Shown here piece by piece: positions 47,608 through 57,286 of a DNA stretch of 64,000 nt (position 1 is its first letter; the number at the start of each line of letters is the position of its first letter). The translations under genes and the position numbers were made by a program. The DNA comes from CADEGZ01 sp035443705 (GTDB lineage Bacteria > Pseudomonadota > Gammaproteobacteria > UBA6186 > Azoamicaceae), in contig DAORSV010000001.1 of NCBI GenBank assembly GCA_035443705.1, positions 1 through 64,000 of the forward strand. The letters are read 5' to 3'. A model generated the notes under the pieces. That model saw only the letters and a program-made list of their open reading frames with translations. It was not told where the DNA came from and searched no databases.

Positions 47608-47745
47608 GCAGAATTATCAGCCATGAGACTTGTGGTCGCCGCCATAGCCTATTTGGCTACGACGGTTTTGCAGGCGCACCCGTGCTCGGCGCCACGGCTT
47701 TGATCCTGTCGTTCCTTTGTTTAACCACATTTGTCTATTGATTAT
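47608..47745. other. GC-rich intergenic block, no gene recognised
   Basis: Between the nuo terminator and the tRNA promoter lies a block richer in G+C than its surroundings. It holds an imperfect inverted repeat CCGCCATAGCC/GGCTACGACGG around TATTT and a palindromic GGCGCC. Only a 26-codon reading frame (MRLVVAAIAYLA...) is present on the plus strand, with no ribosome-binding site. It may be a small RNA, a repeat or a gene remnant. Confidence 0.4.
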
Positions 47746-47787
47746 AAAAGCTTGCACCAAATCACTTATTTATCGTTTTAGTGCAAG
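47746..47787 (-). terminator. Terminator of the nuo operon
   Basis: On the minus strand CTTGCACTAAA (47787-47777) pairs with TTTGGTGCAAG (47761-47751) over 11 bp with one G-U pair. CTTTTATAAT follows. It lies 22 bp after the nuoN stop. Confidence 0.65.
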
Positions 47788-47808
47788 ATATCTGAATAAG
47801 CTTATCAA

Positions 47809-49257
47809 CTAAAATAGTGGCTTGGGTAACACAGACAAACACAAGTTGAACAAGGGCGCAGGAAAGATCCCTAAGACTAAAATGGCTAAACCATTAAACG
47901 ACAAGGCCACAAGAGGCAACACAGAAACAGGTTGCAAAAAATTATTGCCTTCTGGCGCATCAAAAAACATCACCCGGATCACGCGTAAATAATAATAAGC
48001 ACCAACAACAGTTAACAGCACGGCAAATACTGCGAGCCACACATACCCTGCATTCACCAACGCATTTAACACCAATAATTTTGCATAGAAGCCGGCAAAG
48101 GGCGGGATCCCCGCAAGTGAAAAAAGTACCATCATCATCAAAAATGCTAGCCAAGGATTTCTAACTCCTAACCCACGAAAATCGGCAATATTTTCTGCCT
48201 CAAACCCCTGAGCACTCAAAACCGTCATAATACCAAAAGCACCTAAGGCCATTAGCACATAAATCATCACGTAATCTAAGGCTGCGGCAAATCCCGATGC
48301 TGGCCCTGCCAAAAGTCCTAAAAATAAAAATCCAACATGTGCAATCGTCGAATACGCCAACATGCGTTTTAAATTCGTTTGAGCAATCGCAACCACATTC
48401 CCTATTGTTAACGACAAAACCGACATAACCACGAGTATCGGCTGCCAATAAAGCGCCAATGACATAAACGTATCTATTAATAATCGAATCGCAAATCCAA
48501 AAGCCGCCAATTTTGGTAATGTGCCAATAAACAGCGTAACCGACAACGGCGCACCCTGATAGACATCAGGCAACCAAAGATGAAAAGGCACAGCTCCAAA
48601 CTTAAAAGCCAATCCCACTAATACAAACACTAAACCAAATAGCAAAGCAGGATGAGGATGCTGCATTTGCTCTGCCAACACACTCGCTATCTCCTGCAAT
48701 TGAAAGCTGCCGGTTACGCCATAAAGCAAAGAGATGCCATACAATAACAAACCCGATGCCAAAGCGCCCATAACGAAATATTTCATGGCCGCTTCTGGCG
48801 CAATGCCGTCCTTTTTAAGAATGGGGATCAACGCATACAAAGGCAAAGCGAAAAGTTCAATACCGAGATAGAGCGTTAAAAAACTGCGCGCAGAAATCAA
48901 AACCATCATCCCAAAAATCGAAAAAAGACACAGCACAAAATATTCACTTTTGTAGGTAGGACTTCCAAATACAAATTGTCTAGAATATAAAAATACAAAA
49001 AAACCAACCAATGCAATGCTAAATTTCAATGCATTCGCAATATCATCGACAACGAACATCTGGTTAAATAAGGTTTTTGGCGCCTCACCTATCAAATTTG
49101 CTGTAAAAAATAAAACACCAATTAACGCAACTTGTGTCAAAAAATAGACAGTTGTTTTTGACCCTCGAGAAATAAACAAATCGACTAATAAAATTAAAAT
49201 ACTCATAGCAAGCAGCCATATTTCTGCCAGTACATTCGTCAATTCTGAAAGCTGCAT
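47809..49257 (-). CDS. nuoN: NADH-quinone oxidoreductase subunit N
   Basis: NuoN is an antiporter-like membrane subunit of complex I, with about 14 hydrophobic segments and the conserved LKRMLAYSTIAHVGF region. I chose the ATG at 49257 (MQLSELTNVLAEIW), with GGAAGGG 7 nt upstream; the longer frame to 49326 overlaps nuoM. It is the last gene of the nuo operon and is followed by a terminator. Confidence 0.96.
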   Translation of the reverse strand: MQLSELTNVLAEIWLLAMSILILLVDLFISRGSKTTVYFLTQVALIGVLFFTANLIGEAPKTLFNQMFVVDDIANALKFSIALVGFFVFLYSRQFVFGSPTYKSEYFVLCLFSIFGMMVLISARSFLTLYLGIELFALPLYALIPILKKDGIAPEAAMKYFVMGALASGLLLYGISLLYGVTGSFQLQEIASVLAEQMQHPHPALLFGLVFVLVGLAFKFGAVPFHLWLPDVYQGAPLSVTLFIGTLPKLAAFGFAIRLLIDTFMSLALYWQPILVVMSVLSLTIGNVVAIAQTNLKRMLAYSTIAHVGFLFLGLLAGPASGFAAALDYVMIYVLMALGAFGIMTVLSAQGFEAENIADFRGLGVRNPWLAFLMMMVLFSLAGIPPFAGFYAKLLVLNALVNAGYVWLAVFAVLLTVVGAYYYLRVIRVMFFDAPEGNNFLQPVSVLPLVALSFNGLAILVLGIFPAPLFNLCLSVLPKPLF

Positions 49258-49276
49258 CACCCCACCCTTCCTTTTT

Positions 49277-50815
49277 TTAAATTTTTGAATGTAAGATCTG
49301 CGACACAAGATGATCCGCAGAAGCATGAATAATATTCAGCAATGGCGCAGGCCAAAGCCCCAACACTAAAATGGCAAGGGCCAACAAGCTAAAGCCACCC
49401 TTTTCTGTTGCATCCAAATCTTGTAAAGACAGCACTCCAGGTTGCTCTGCAGGTCCAAATACCACACGTTTAGTCATCCATAAAGTATAAGAAGCCCCCA
49501 AAATGAGGATAGTTGCGGCAAAAGCAGCAATCCAAACTTGCGCCTTAAATGCACTTAAGATAATTAAAAATTCCCCTACAAATCCGGAAGTGCCCGGCAA
49601 GCCCACATTGGCCATCGCAAATAAAACAAAGAAAGAAGCGAAAATGGGCATGGTATTAGCAACTCCGCCGTAATCTTTAATGCGTCGTGAATGTAATCGA
49701 TCATATAGTGCTCCCACACACAAGAAGAGTGCTGCAGAAACAAAGCCATGTGAGATCATCTGCACCACCGCACCCTCTATGCCCAAAATAGAAGCCTCTG
49801 TATCGTTGGTGTTTGCAATAATCGAAAATACCAGGAAAAATCCAAGCGTTACAAACCCCATGTGCGAAATAGACGAATAGGCAATTAATTTTTTCATGTC
49901 TTGTTGCACTAATGCAACAAAGGCAACGTAGACAATCGCAATTAACGACAAAGTAATCATGCCATTCGCAAATGCATGACAAGCATCGGGTGCGATAGGT
50001 AAAAGAAACCTGAGCATGCCGTACCCGCCCATTTTTAATAAGATGGCCGCCAATATTACAGAGCCACCCGTTGGTGCCTCTACGTGTGCATCTGGCAACC
50101 ACGTATGTACTGGCCACATCGGGACTTTAACAGCAAATGCAATTAAAAACCCAAAAAATAACCATTTTTGCATCTCAAAATTTAAGGGTAATTGATGAAA
50201 AGTTAAAATATTAAAAACGGTACTTGGATCGATCCCGCTGCTACTCTTAGCAATAAACTGAAGATAAATAATAGAAACAAGCAATAATACAGATCCCAAG
50301 AAAGTGTATAAGAAAAATTTAACTGTTGCATAAATACGATTTTTACCACCCCAAAGACCAATAATTAAAAACATAGGTACTAACATGGCTTCCCAAAACA
50401 CATAAAATAAAATCGCATCCAGTGCCGCAAAAACCCCGCACATTAACCCTTGCATAATCAAAAATGCTGCCAAATACCCTGCAGTTGCTTCTTTCAAAAC
50501 AGATCTATAACTTGCTAATATAACCAAGACACTCATAAAACACGTTAACACAATCAACGGCGCTGAAAATCCATCTATGCCCAAAGTGTAAAAAATATTC
50601 AAAGCGGGTAGCCAAGACAAATGTTCTTGCCATTGCATGTCGAAAGTATTGGGTGTAAAGCCCTTCATTAAAGGCACACAAAGTCCCAAACATACTAAGG
50701 CAATCAGCATTGCTAATACACGAACCTGCCGATGCTGTTCAGGCTTAAATAAAAAGCACAAAATTCCACCAACAATGGGCATCCAAATTAACACACTTAA
50801 TAACGGAAAAGTCAT
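49277..50815 (-). CDS. nuoM: NADH-quinone oxidoreductase subunit M
   Basis: NuoM is a proton-pumping antiporter-like subunit (512 residues, many membrane helices). Key motifs include VFWEAMLVPMFLIIGLWGG with the essential Glu, PVHTWLPDAHVEAPT with its Lys-facing helix, and DMKKLIAYSSISHMGFV. It sits between nuoL and nuoN, as usual. Confidence 0.97.
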   Translation of the reverse strand: MTFPLLSVLIWMPIVGGILCFLFKPEQHRQVRVLAMLIALVCLGLCVPLMKGFTPNTFDMQWQEHLSWLPALNIFYTLGIDGFSAPLIVLTCFMSVLVILASYRSVLKEATAGYLAAFLIMQGLMCGVFAALDAILFYVFWEAMLVPMFLIIGLWGGKNRIYATVKFFLYTFLGSVLLLVSIIYLQFIAKSSSGIDPSTVFNILTFHQLPLNFEMQKWLFFGFLIAFAVKVPMWPVHTWLPDAHVEAPTGGSVILAAILLKMGGYGMLRFLLPIAPDACHAFANGMITLSLIAIVYVAFVALVQQDMKKLIAYSSISHMGFVTLGFFLVFSIIANTNDTEASILGIEGAVVQMISHGFVSAALFLCVGALYDRLHSRRIKDYGGVANTMPIFASFFVLFAMANVGLPGTSGFVGEFLIILSAFKAQVWIAAFAATILILGASYTLWMTKRVVFGPAEQPGVLSLQDLDATEKGGFSLLALAILVLGLWPAPLLNIIHASADHLVSQILHSKI

Positions 50816-50843
50816 GATTTATCTTGCCTCTGCATCAAAGGGA

Positions 50844-52820
50844 TCAGACCCCCATTACGATAACGACTAAACATAAAAAACCCAAAATCATCACAAACGC
50901 GTAATGGTATAAATAACCTGTTTGAATGCGACGCAAGGTTTGTGAGAACCGACCTATAGAACGCGCCAACCCATTAACACCCAGACCATCAATTAACCAC
51001 ACATCCCCAAAACGCCAAAACAAACCACCTATGCCACGCGTACCGCGAGCTAGCACCCATTGATTAAACAAATTAAAACCATATTGTGCTTTTAGTATGC
51101 GATACAAAAACCTTAACCGCTTCTGAATGATTTCGGCCATTCTAGGACATGCAATATAACAAAACCAAGCCGTAAAGATCCCGGCAAGACCTAAGCAAAA
51201 AGGCAGCGAACGAAGACCATGCGATGTCATGCCTATCACACCACCACCCATCGCGTTAAATTCTCTATCCAACACCGCAAATCCATCGTGCAGTTTGTGC
51301 ATAACAATCGCACCTTGAAAGAAATTTTGAAACAAAGGCTCTACTAAAAATGCACCTGCAATAAAAGAAGGAATGGCTAATAATACTAAGGGAACCCAAA
51401 TAATAGCAGGAGATTCCTGTGTATGATGAGCCCTTTCTTTATCTCGACGCGATTGCGTATGAAATACGACAAAAAATAATCTAAAGGTATACAGTGCTGT
51501 AATAAAAACACTACCCAAAACAATATAATAAGCAAACCCTGCTGCTGGTAAATGAGATAATTTTACCGCTTCAATAATTAAGTCTTTAGAATAAAATCCT
51601 GAAAATAACGGAAAACCAACCAAGGCCAGGCTACCTACCAACATGGTTGTATAGGTAATCGGCATTTTTCGTCTCAAACCACCCATTTTCCAAATATCTT
51701 GCTCGTGATGCAAAGCAAGAATAACAGAACCGGCTCCGAGAAATAATAACGCTTTAAAGAATGCATGTGTGCTTAAGTGGAATATCCCAATGGGATAAGC
51801 CGAAACGCCCATTGCCGTCATCATGTACCCTAACTGAGACAAAGTAGAGTATGCGATAATCCGTTTAATATCGTTCTCGACAATACCCACTAAACCCATT
51901 AAGAGACAGGTCAAAGATCCAATCACTAATATAAAATTTAAGGCTACATCGGAATATTCAAATAATGGCGACAATCGCGCTATCATAAAGACTCCAGCTG
52001 TTACCATGGTCGCAGCATGGATCAAGGCAGAAATCGGGGTTGGGCCTTCCATAGAATCGGGCAACCACACATGTAAGGGTATTTGCGCAGATTTACCCAT
52101 AGCGCCCATAAACAAGGCAAGACAGATAAATGTTATGGCAGGCAGCGTTATGTCCGCTGAAAATGCGAATGCTTGCTTCATCGACACAATATTAGAAACT
52201 TGTTCAAAAACAATTGCGTAATCTAATGTTCCAAAACAATAGAATACGGCAGCAATACCCAATATAAACCCAAAATCACCAATACGATTAACAATAAACG
52301 CTTTTAAATTCGCAGCAACAGCCGTTTTTTTATTAAACCAGAATCCAATGAGCAAATACGACATTAAGCCAACCATTTCCCATCCGAAAAATAATTGTAA
52401 AAAATTATTGCTCATCACAAGTGTTAACATGCCAAAGGTAAAAAGTGAGATATAACAAAAAAATCGCTGGTAACCCGGATCTTGATGCATATAGCCAACT
52501 GTATAAATATGCACAACCCAAGCGACAAAGGTCACGACAGACATCATTAAAACTGTCAGCCGATCAATTAAAAATCCAACTTGAAAATCTGTATGTGCAC
52601 TTCGACCCCAGGTATATAACTTAAAATTAAATGAAGTGCTCTGTCCGCTATATAAAACATATAAAAGATAAAGCGATAGGATAAAAGACACAGTTACAGC
52701 AAAAATAGTAACCGAATGTGCCCCTTTAACGCCAATCTGTCGTCCCAATAAGCCAGCAATAAGTGCGGCTCCCAAGGGAAACAGTACAACAGCTAAACTA
52801 AGCCCTTTTATCGTTTCCAT
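50844..52820 (-). CDS. nuoL: NADH-quinone oxidoreductase subunit L
   Basis: NuoL is the distal antiporter-like subunit with the long lateral helix. Its 658 residues include FFGWEMVGLMSYLLIGFW, PLHVWLPDSMEGPTPISALI and DIKRIIAYSTLSQLGYM. The C-terminal lateral helix and its anchoring segment are present. Confidence 0.97.
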   Translation of the reverse strand: METIKGLSLAVVLFPLGAALIAGLLGRQIGVKGAHSVTIFAVTVSFILSLYLLYVLYSGQSTSFNFKLYTWGRSAHTDFQVGFLIDRLTVLMMSVVTFVAWVVHIYTVGYMHQDPGYQRFFCYISLFTFGMLTLVMSNNFLQLFFGWEMVGLMSYLLIGFWFNKKTAVAANLKAFIVNRIGDFGFILGIAAVFYCFGTLDYAIVFEQVSNIVSMKQAFAFSADITLPAITFICLALFMGAMGKSAQIPLHVWLPDSMEGPTPISALIHAATMVTAGVFMIARLSPLFEYSDVALNFILVIGSLTCLLMGLVGIVENDIKRIIAYSTLSQLGYMMTAMGVSAYPIGIFHLSTHAFFKALLFLGAGSVILALHHEQDIWKMGGLRRKMPITYTTMLVGSLALVGFPLFSGFYSKDLIIEAVKLSHLPAAGFAYYIVLGSVFITALYTFRLFFVVFHTQSRRDKERAHHTQESPAIIWVPLVLLAIPSFIAGAFLVEPLFQNFFQGAIVMHKLHDGFAVLDREFNAMGGGVIGMTSHGLRSLPFCLGLAGIFTAWFCYIACPRMAEIIQKRLRFLYRILKAQYGFNLFNQWVLARGTRGIGGLFWRFGDVWLIDGLGVNGLARSIGRFSQTLRRIQTGYLYHYAFVMILGFLCLVVIVMGV

Positions 52821-52838
52821 ATTAGCCTTTTTCCTGAG

Positions 52839-53144
52839 TTACCCTTTTAAAGTATTCATTTCTTCAACATCGATCGTCTTTTTCTGTCTAAACATGACGA
52901 CCAAAATCGCAAGCCCTATGGCTGATTCTGCTGCAGCAACGGTTAAAATAAAGAAAACAAAAACCTGGCCCATCATGTCATTTAAAAAATGTGAAAACGC
53001 AATAAAATTGGTGCTCACAGACAGCAATATCAATTCAATGCACAGCAATAAAATAATAACGTTTTTTCGATTAATAAAAAGTCCAGCCACACCAATACCA
53101 AATAGAATAGCACTGACGATCAGATAATCTGATAATGCAATCAT
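52839..53144 (-). CDS. nuoK: NADH-quinone oxidoreductase subunit K
   Basis: This 101-residue subunit has three membrane helices and the conserved Glu in LLLCIELILLSVS and in VAAAESAIGLAI. Its ATG overlaps the nuoJ stop (ATGA), so the two are translationally coupled. Confidence 0.97.
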   Translation of the reverse strand: MIALSDYLIVSAILFGIGVAGLFINRKNVIILLLCIELILLSVSTNFIAFSHFLNDMMGQVFVFFILTVAAAESAIGLAILVVMFRQKKTIDVEEMNTLKG

Positions 53145-53749
53145 ATACCCACCCCCTCCACCAGCGTTACTCTGTCTTCTTTTCGTACTTTCAGCTGACC
53201 TGCTGGATTGGGCGCAATCGTACCTCGTCTTCCTCTAAAGGTTAAACTAATTGCTGCAATAATAGCGACTAAAAGTAAAACACCCGCCAATTCAAATGGG
53301 TACAGAAAGCGCGTATACAACAGTATCCCTAACTGCTCAATATTACTATAATTTGCGCCATGTGCCGCTGGTGCAGGCACCATATCTATACCAAATTGTT
53401 TTGCACCCACAGCAAAAACCAACCCAATCACCACGATGGCCGCAACAGAAAGTCCCAGTGGCAAAAATCGAGCAAAACCTTCACGAACAGGCGTTAATTC
53501 CACATCCAGCATCATCACCACAAACAAGAACAGTACCATAACAGCACCTACGTATACTAACACCAAGGTTACTGCTAAAAACTCCGCTTCTAATAACATC
53601 CAAAGACCGGCTGTCGCAAAAAAAGTCAATACTAAAAAGAGTACCGCTCGTACCGGATTTTTAGAAATAACCACCATACTGGCGGCAAAAATCGCAAGTG
53701 TGGAAAATGCATAAAATATCAGAGGTTGAATTTTATCGATATTCTGCAT
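53141..53749 (-). CDS. nuoJ: NADH-quinone oxidoreductase subunit J
   Basis: This 202-residue subunit has five membrane helices, including VYVGAVMVLFLFVVMMLDVE, the usual conserved region. It overlaps nuoI by 17 nt and nuoK by 4 nt. AGGG precedes the ATG. Confidence 0.96.
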   Translation of the reverse strand: MQNIDKIQPLIFYAFSTLAIFAASMVVISKNPVRAVLFLVLTFFATAGLWMLLEAEFLAVTLVLVYVGAVMVLFLFVVMMLDVELTPVREGFARFLPLGLSVAAIVVIGLVFAVGAKQFGIDMVPAPAAHGANYSNIEQLGILLYTRFLYPFELAGVLLLVAIIAAISLTFRGRRGTIAPNPAGQLKVRKEDRVTLVEGVGI

Positions 53750-54230
53750 CTTGTACCCTACCTGCTGCTATTTCTGATTCGTAACGATCACCAATGGCCA
53801 ACAATTTCTCTTTGGTCAAAATATTCTCTCCACGGTTTTCAAAATGATAATTTGAAATTCCCGTCTCTACAATAGCATCCACTGGGCAGGATTCTTCACA
53901 AAAACCACAATACACGCACTTAAATAAATCGATTTCGTATAAAGTTGTACGTCTAGAACCATCACTTCTGGGTGCTGCCTCAATGGTAATGGCTAATGCA
54001 GGACAAACGGCTTCGCACAGTTTACAGGCAATGCACCGCTCTTCGCCATTCGCATAGCGACGTAGGGCATGGATCCCTCTAAAACGAGGAGAATAGGGCG
54101 TAGTCTCTTCGGGATACTGTATGGTTACTTTGGTTGCAAAAAAATGCCTACCTGTTAATTTTAAACCCAATAGCAATTCCCACAGTAACAAGCTTTTTAA
54201 ATATTGTTTGAGGCGTTTTGCTATTTTCAA
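53733..54230 (-). CDS. nuoI: NADH-quinone oxidoreductase subunit I
   Basis: This ferredoxin-like subunit carries the N6a and N6b 4Fe-4S clusters, seen as CIACKLCEAVCP and CVYCGFCEESCP. Its 165 residues are typical. It links the peripheral arm to the quinone site and lies between nuoH and nuoJ. Confidence 0.97.
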   Translation of the reverse strand: MKIAKRLKQYLKSLLLWELLLGLKLTGRHFFATKVTIQYPEETTPYSPRFRGIHALRRYANGEERCIACKLCEAVCPALAITIEAAPRSDGSRRTTLYEIDLFKCVYCGFCEESCPVDAIVETGISNYHFENRGENILTKEKLLAIGDRYESEIAAGRVQDAEYR

Positions 54231-54243
54231 GATCTATCCTCTA

Positions 54244-55266
54244 TCAAAACCATGGTTTAACGTTCGCTTTTACCATTATTGTTACAACGACTATCCAAAT
54301 CAATGTAATAGGTATAAAAATTTTCCACCCTAATCGCATAATTTGATCATAACGATATCGTGGAAACGTTGCTCTTAACCACAAAAACGAAAACAAAAAG
54401 AAACTCACTTTTAACATTAGCCAAACAATACCCGGAACCCAAAAAAACCATGCTGCAAGCAGCGGTATTCCCTCAAATGGCGATAGCCATCCACCAAAAA
54501 AGAGTAAAGTAACCAATGCCGACACCAATGTCATGTTGGCATATTCTGTTAAGAAAAAAATGGAAAAAGCAATACCTGAATATTCCACATGAAAGCCTGC
54601 AACAATTTCTGATTCGCCTTCTGCCACATCAAAGGGCAAGCGATTGGTCTCCGCAACAGCAGAAATCCAATAGATGACACATAATGGCAATAGCGGTAAC
54701 CAATACCAACAGAGAATCCCGCCACGCTGCGCAAGCACGATATCCGATAAATTCATGCTACCCGCAGCGATTAAAACACCCACCAATGCAAACCCCATGG
54801 GGATTTCATAAGAGATAATTTGAGCTGCCGATCGCAGAGCGCCTAAAAACGCATATTTAGAATTAGAGGCCCATCCTGCAATAACAATGCCATATACTGC
54901 CAAAGACGTCATAGCCAATAAATATAATAATCCGACATTAATATTGGCTAATACAAATCCCTGATCAAACGGAATAACTGCCCATGCTGCGAAGGCGGGA
55001 CCAATTGCTAATATCGGTGCAACCATAAAAAGATAATGATTCGAACGAGTGGGCAAAATAATTTCTTTAAAGAGTAATTTTACACCATCGGCAATAGGCT
55101 GCAACAATCCGTAAAAACCGACGCGATTAGGTCCTATGCGATCTTGCATAAACCCTATAAATCGACGCTCTGCTAGTGATAAATAAGCTGCAACTAACAT
55201 CAGCGACAATACAATGGCGAATATCTTGAGTAAGATCCAACCCAAGGTTAAAAATTGATCAAGCAT
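54244..55266 (-). CDS. nuoH: NADH-quinone oxidoreductase subunit H
   Basis: NuoH forms much of the quinone-binding pocket. Its 340 residues and eight or so helices include QDRIGPNRVGFYGLLQPIAD and ETNRLPFDVAEGESEIVAG, the two classic signatures. It overlaps the nuoG stop by 8 nt. Confidence 0.97.
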   Translation of the reverse strand: MLDQFLTLGWILLKIFAIVLSLMLVAAYLSLAERRFIGFMQDRIGPNRVGFYGLLQPIADGVKLLFKEIILPTRSNHYLFMVAPILAIGPAFAAWAVIPFDQGFVLANINVGLLYLLAMTSLAVYGIVIAGWASNSKYAFLGALRSAAQIISYEIPMGFALVGVLIAAGSMNLSDIVLAQRGGILCWYWLPLLPLCVIYWISAVAETNRLPFDVAEGESEIVAGFHVEYSGIAFSIFFLTEYANMTLVSALVTLLFFGGWLSPFEGIPLLAAWFFWVPGIVWLMLKVSFFLFSFLWLRATFPRYRYDQIMRLGWKIFIPITLIWIVVVTIMVKANVKPWF

Positions 55267-57286
55267 CTTCCATCTCTACTTTTAAACGCAAAGTCTCTTG
55301 CAATGATTTTGCCCGTCGAACTAATCCATCCGTCGCATAAAGACCAACCGGCGATATCGATGTCAGGGTATTGTGCATATCGCGCGACACGAATGGCTTT
55401 ATGCTTGAAAATGCTTTTGCCAAATCTAAAGGCGCATTGGGATTCTTATCAGTCGTTATTGCTTTTACTAACGCTGCAATCTCCTCTGCACTTTCATATT
55501 TGAAATCTTCTAAATCCAATAAGTTGCCTAGTACTCTTAAGATTTTCCAAGCCGGTCGACTATCATTCATCGGCAAGGTAGCCGCCTTAAAAGATTGCCA
55601 TTTTCCTTCGCAATTTACAAATGTACCCGCGGTTTCGCTAAAGGGTGCCATCGGCAACAAAAGATCGGCAACTTCTAATAACGCTAGGCTTTCGAATGGC
55701 GTTATAGCCACCACACAATCTGCGGAGGCTAATGCTTGACTCGCTTTAGAACCATTAAAGCAATCAAAATCGGGCTCGATATTTAAAAGCAAGTAGGCTT
55801 TTAATTTTTTATCCCACATTTGTGCTGCATTCAATCCGATTTCGCTCTTGATTGTTTCACCACCCGGTAAACGATGGGGTACGCATCCTGCCAACCATGC
55901 ACCTGCGGCATTAGCACCCTCACTTAAAACACCTACTTTTGAATGTGTTAATTGTGCGATGAGATTTGAGAGCAGAACAAGCTCAGAATAACCAGGATGA
56001 TTAATGGCTAAAGCACCCATTAAAATGAGTTTTGGGGGTAAAATCCCCCCTACCCCCTCTTTTTCAAAGGGGGGAACTTGATCGCCGATTAAATATTGCG
56101 CCATGTTGATATCAGCGGGCAAAGGTTCTACAGATTGAAGCCATAACAACGCTTCTTCAGTACTGTCGCTTTTTGAGATCTGAATACCCGCTTTTTTCTG
56201 GATGTTCAATATAGCTTTTGCAATACGGGCAACCCCTAAAACCAAATCATTATCGGGCAAGATTGACTTTTCTATCACCTCAAAATTAAACGTAAAATCA
56301 ATGGGATTAACCACTAAAATTTTTCCGCCATTTAAACGCATTTTACGGAGTTTTAAACCTAGTATAGGTTGCTCCTGACGCACAGCCGAACCAATCAATA
56401 AAACAACTGATTGCTGATCAATTTCTGATAAACTGATACCCATGTTAGGGAATAATGGCGCCATTGCTTGCGCTGTATCGTTAAAATCACTTTGACGTAA
56501 ACGATGATCAATATTGTGAGACCCCAATCCACGCATCAATTTTTGCAATAAATAGGCTTCTTCCAAGGTCGCATTGGGTGATGTGAGAGCGCCGATATTT
56601 TTTGCACTCGCTGATTCTTTAATCTCTTGCAGTCGCTTCGCTGTATATGTCAGTGCTTCCTCCCAAGAAACCGTGTACCATTTACCGTCTCGCTTTAATT
56701 TAGGTTGTGTTAAGCGTTCTGTATGATACAATCCTTCATAGCTATAACGATCTCTATCGGAAATCCACACTTCATTGATTAATTCATTTTCTTTAGGCAC
56801 AACACGCATCACGCGATTTTGTCGGGTATGAATAAAAAGATTAGATCCAATACAATCATGAGGAGAAACACTCGCCGTTTGCTTTAACTCCCAACCACGT
56901 GCTGTAAAACGATAAGGCTTGGAAGTTAAAGCGCCCACTGGGCATAAATCTATAATATTCCCCGATACCTCAGAAACCACGCTTTTTTCAATATACGTAC
57001 CGATTTCCAGGCATTCACCCTTGTTCAAGGCGCCTAATTCACGCAAGCCCGCAATCTCTGTACCAAAACGCACACACCGGGTACATTGAATACAACGTGT
57101 CATATCTGTGCTGATTAAGGGGCCAAGGTTTTTATCTTTAACAACCCGTTTNNNNNNNNNNNNNNNNNNNNNNNNNNNNNNNNNNNNNNNNNNNNNNNNN
57201 NNNNNNNNNNNNNNNNNNNNNNNNNNNNNNNNNNNNNNNNNNNNNNNNNNNTCAACTTTTTTTCCATCAATTTCTATAAATGGCAT
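55259..57286 (-). CDS. nuoG: NADH-quinone oxidoreductase subunit G, interrupted by assembly gap
   Basis: NuoG is the largest peripheral-arm subunit and carries several Fe-S clusters. The start MPFIEIDGKKV and the part from KRVVKDKNLGPLISTDMTRC to the end are visible, including the 4Fe-4S motif CIQCTRC. The 100-N gap removes the 2Fe-2S domain and the first 4Fe-4S region. Normal NuoG has about 115 residues there, so the gap is shorter than the missing sequence and the apparent frame across it is accidental. A GC-rich palindromic repeat adds VPPFEKEGVGGILPP in frame. GAGGA precedes the ATG inside the nuoF end. Confidence 0.9.
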   Translation of the reverse strand: MPFIEIDGKKVXXXXXXXXXXXXXXXXXXXXXXXXXXXXXXXXXXKRVVKDKNLGPLISTDMTRCIQCTRCVRFGTEIAGLRELGALNKGECLEIGTYIEKSVVSEVSGNIIDLCPVGALTSKPYRFTARGWELKQTASVSPHDCIGSNLFIHTRQNRVMRVVPKENELINEVWISDRDRYSYEGLYHTERLTQPKLKRDGKWYTVSWEEALTYTAKRLQEIKESASAKNIGALTSPNATLEEAYLLQKLMRGLGSHNIDHRLRQSDFNDTAQAMAPLFPNMGISLSEIDQQSVVLLIGSAVRQEQPILGLKLRKMRLNGGKILVVNPIDFTFNFEVIEKSILPDNDLVLGVARIAKAILNIQKKAGIQISKSDSTEEALLWLQSVEPLPADINMAQYLIGDQVPPFEKEGVGGILPPKLILMGALAINHPGYSELVLLSNLIAQLTHSKVGVLSEGANAAGAWLAGCVPHRLPGGETIKSEIGLNAAQMWDKKLKAYLLLNIEPDFDCFNGSKASQALASADCVVAITPFESLALLEVADLLLPMAPFSETAGTFVNCEGKWQSFKAATLPMNDSRPAWKILRVLGNLLDLEDFKYESAEEIAALVKAITTDKNPNAPLDLAKAFSSIKPFVSRDMHNTLTSISPVGLYATDGLVRRAKSLQETLRLKVEMEDA
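56033..56077. repeat. GC-rich palindromic repeat inside nuoG
   Basis: Two adjacent stems occur: GGGGG/CCCCCC around TAAAAT (56034-56050) and CCCCC/GGGGGG around the T/A-rich loop (56053-56074). The reverse complement CCCCCCTTTG...GGGGGTAGGGGGGAT resembles the repeats at 60303 and 41287. It is read in frame as part of NuoG. Confidence 0.7.
57152..57251. other. Assembly gap (100 N)
   Basis: A run of exactly 100 N, probably a scaffold placeholder. It falls in the 5' part of nuoG. Confidence 0.99.
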
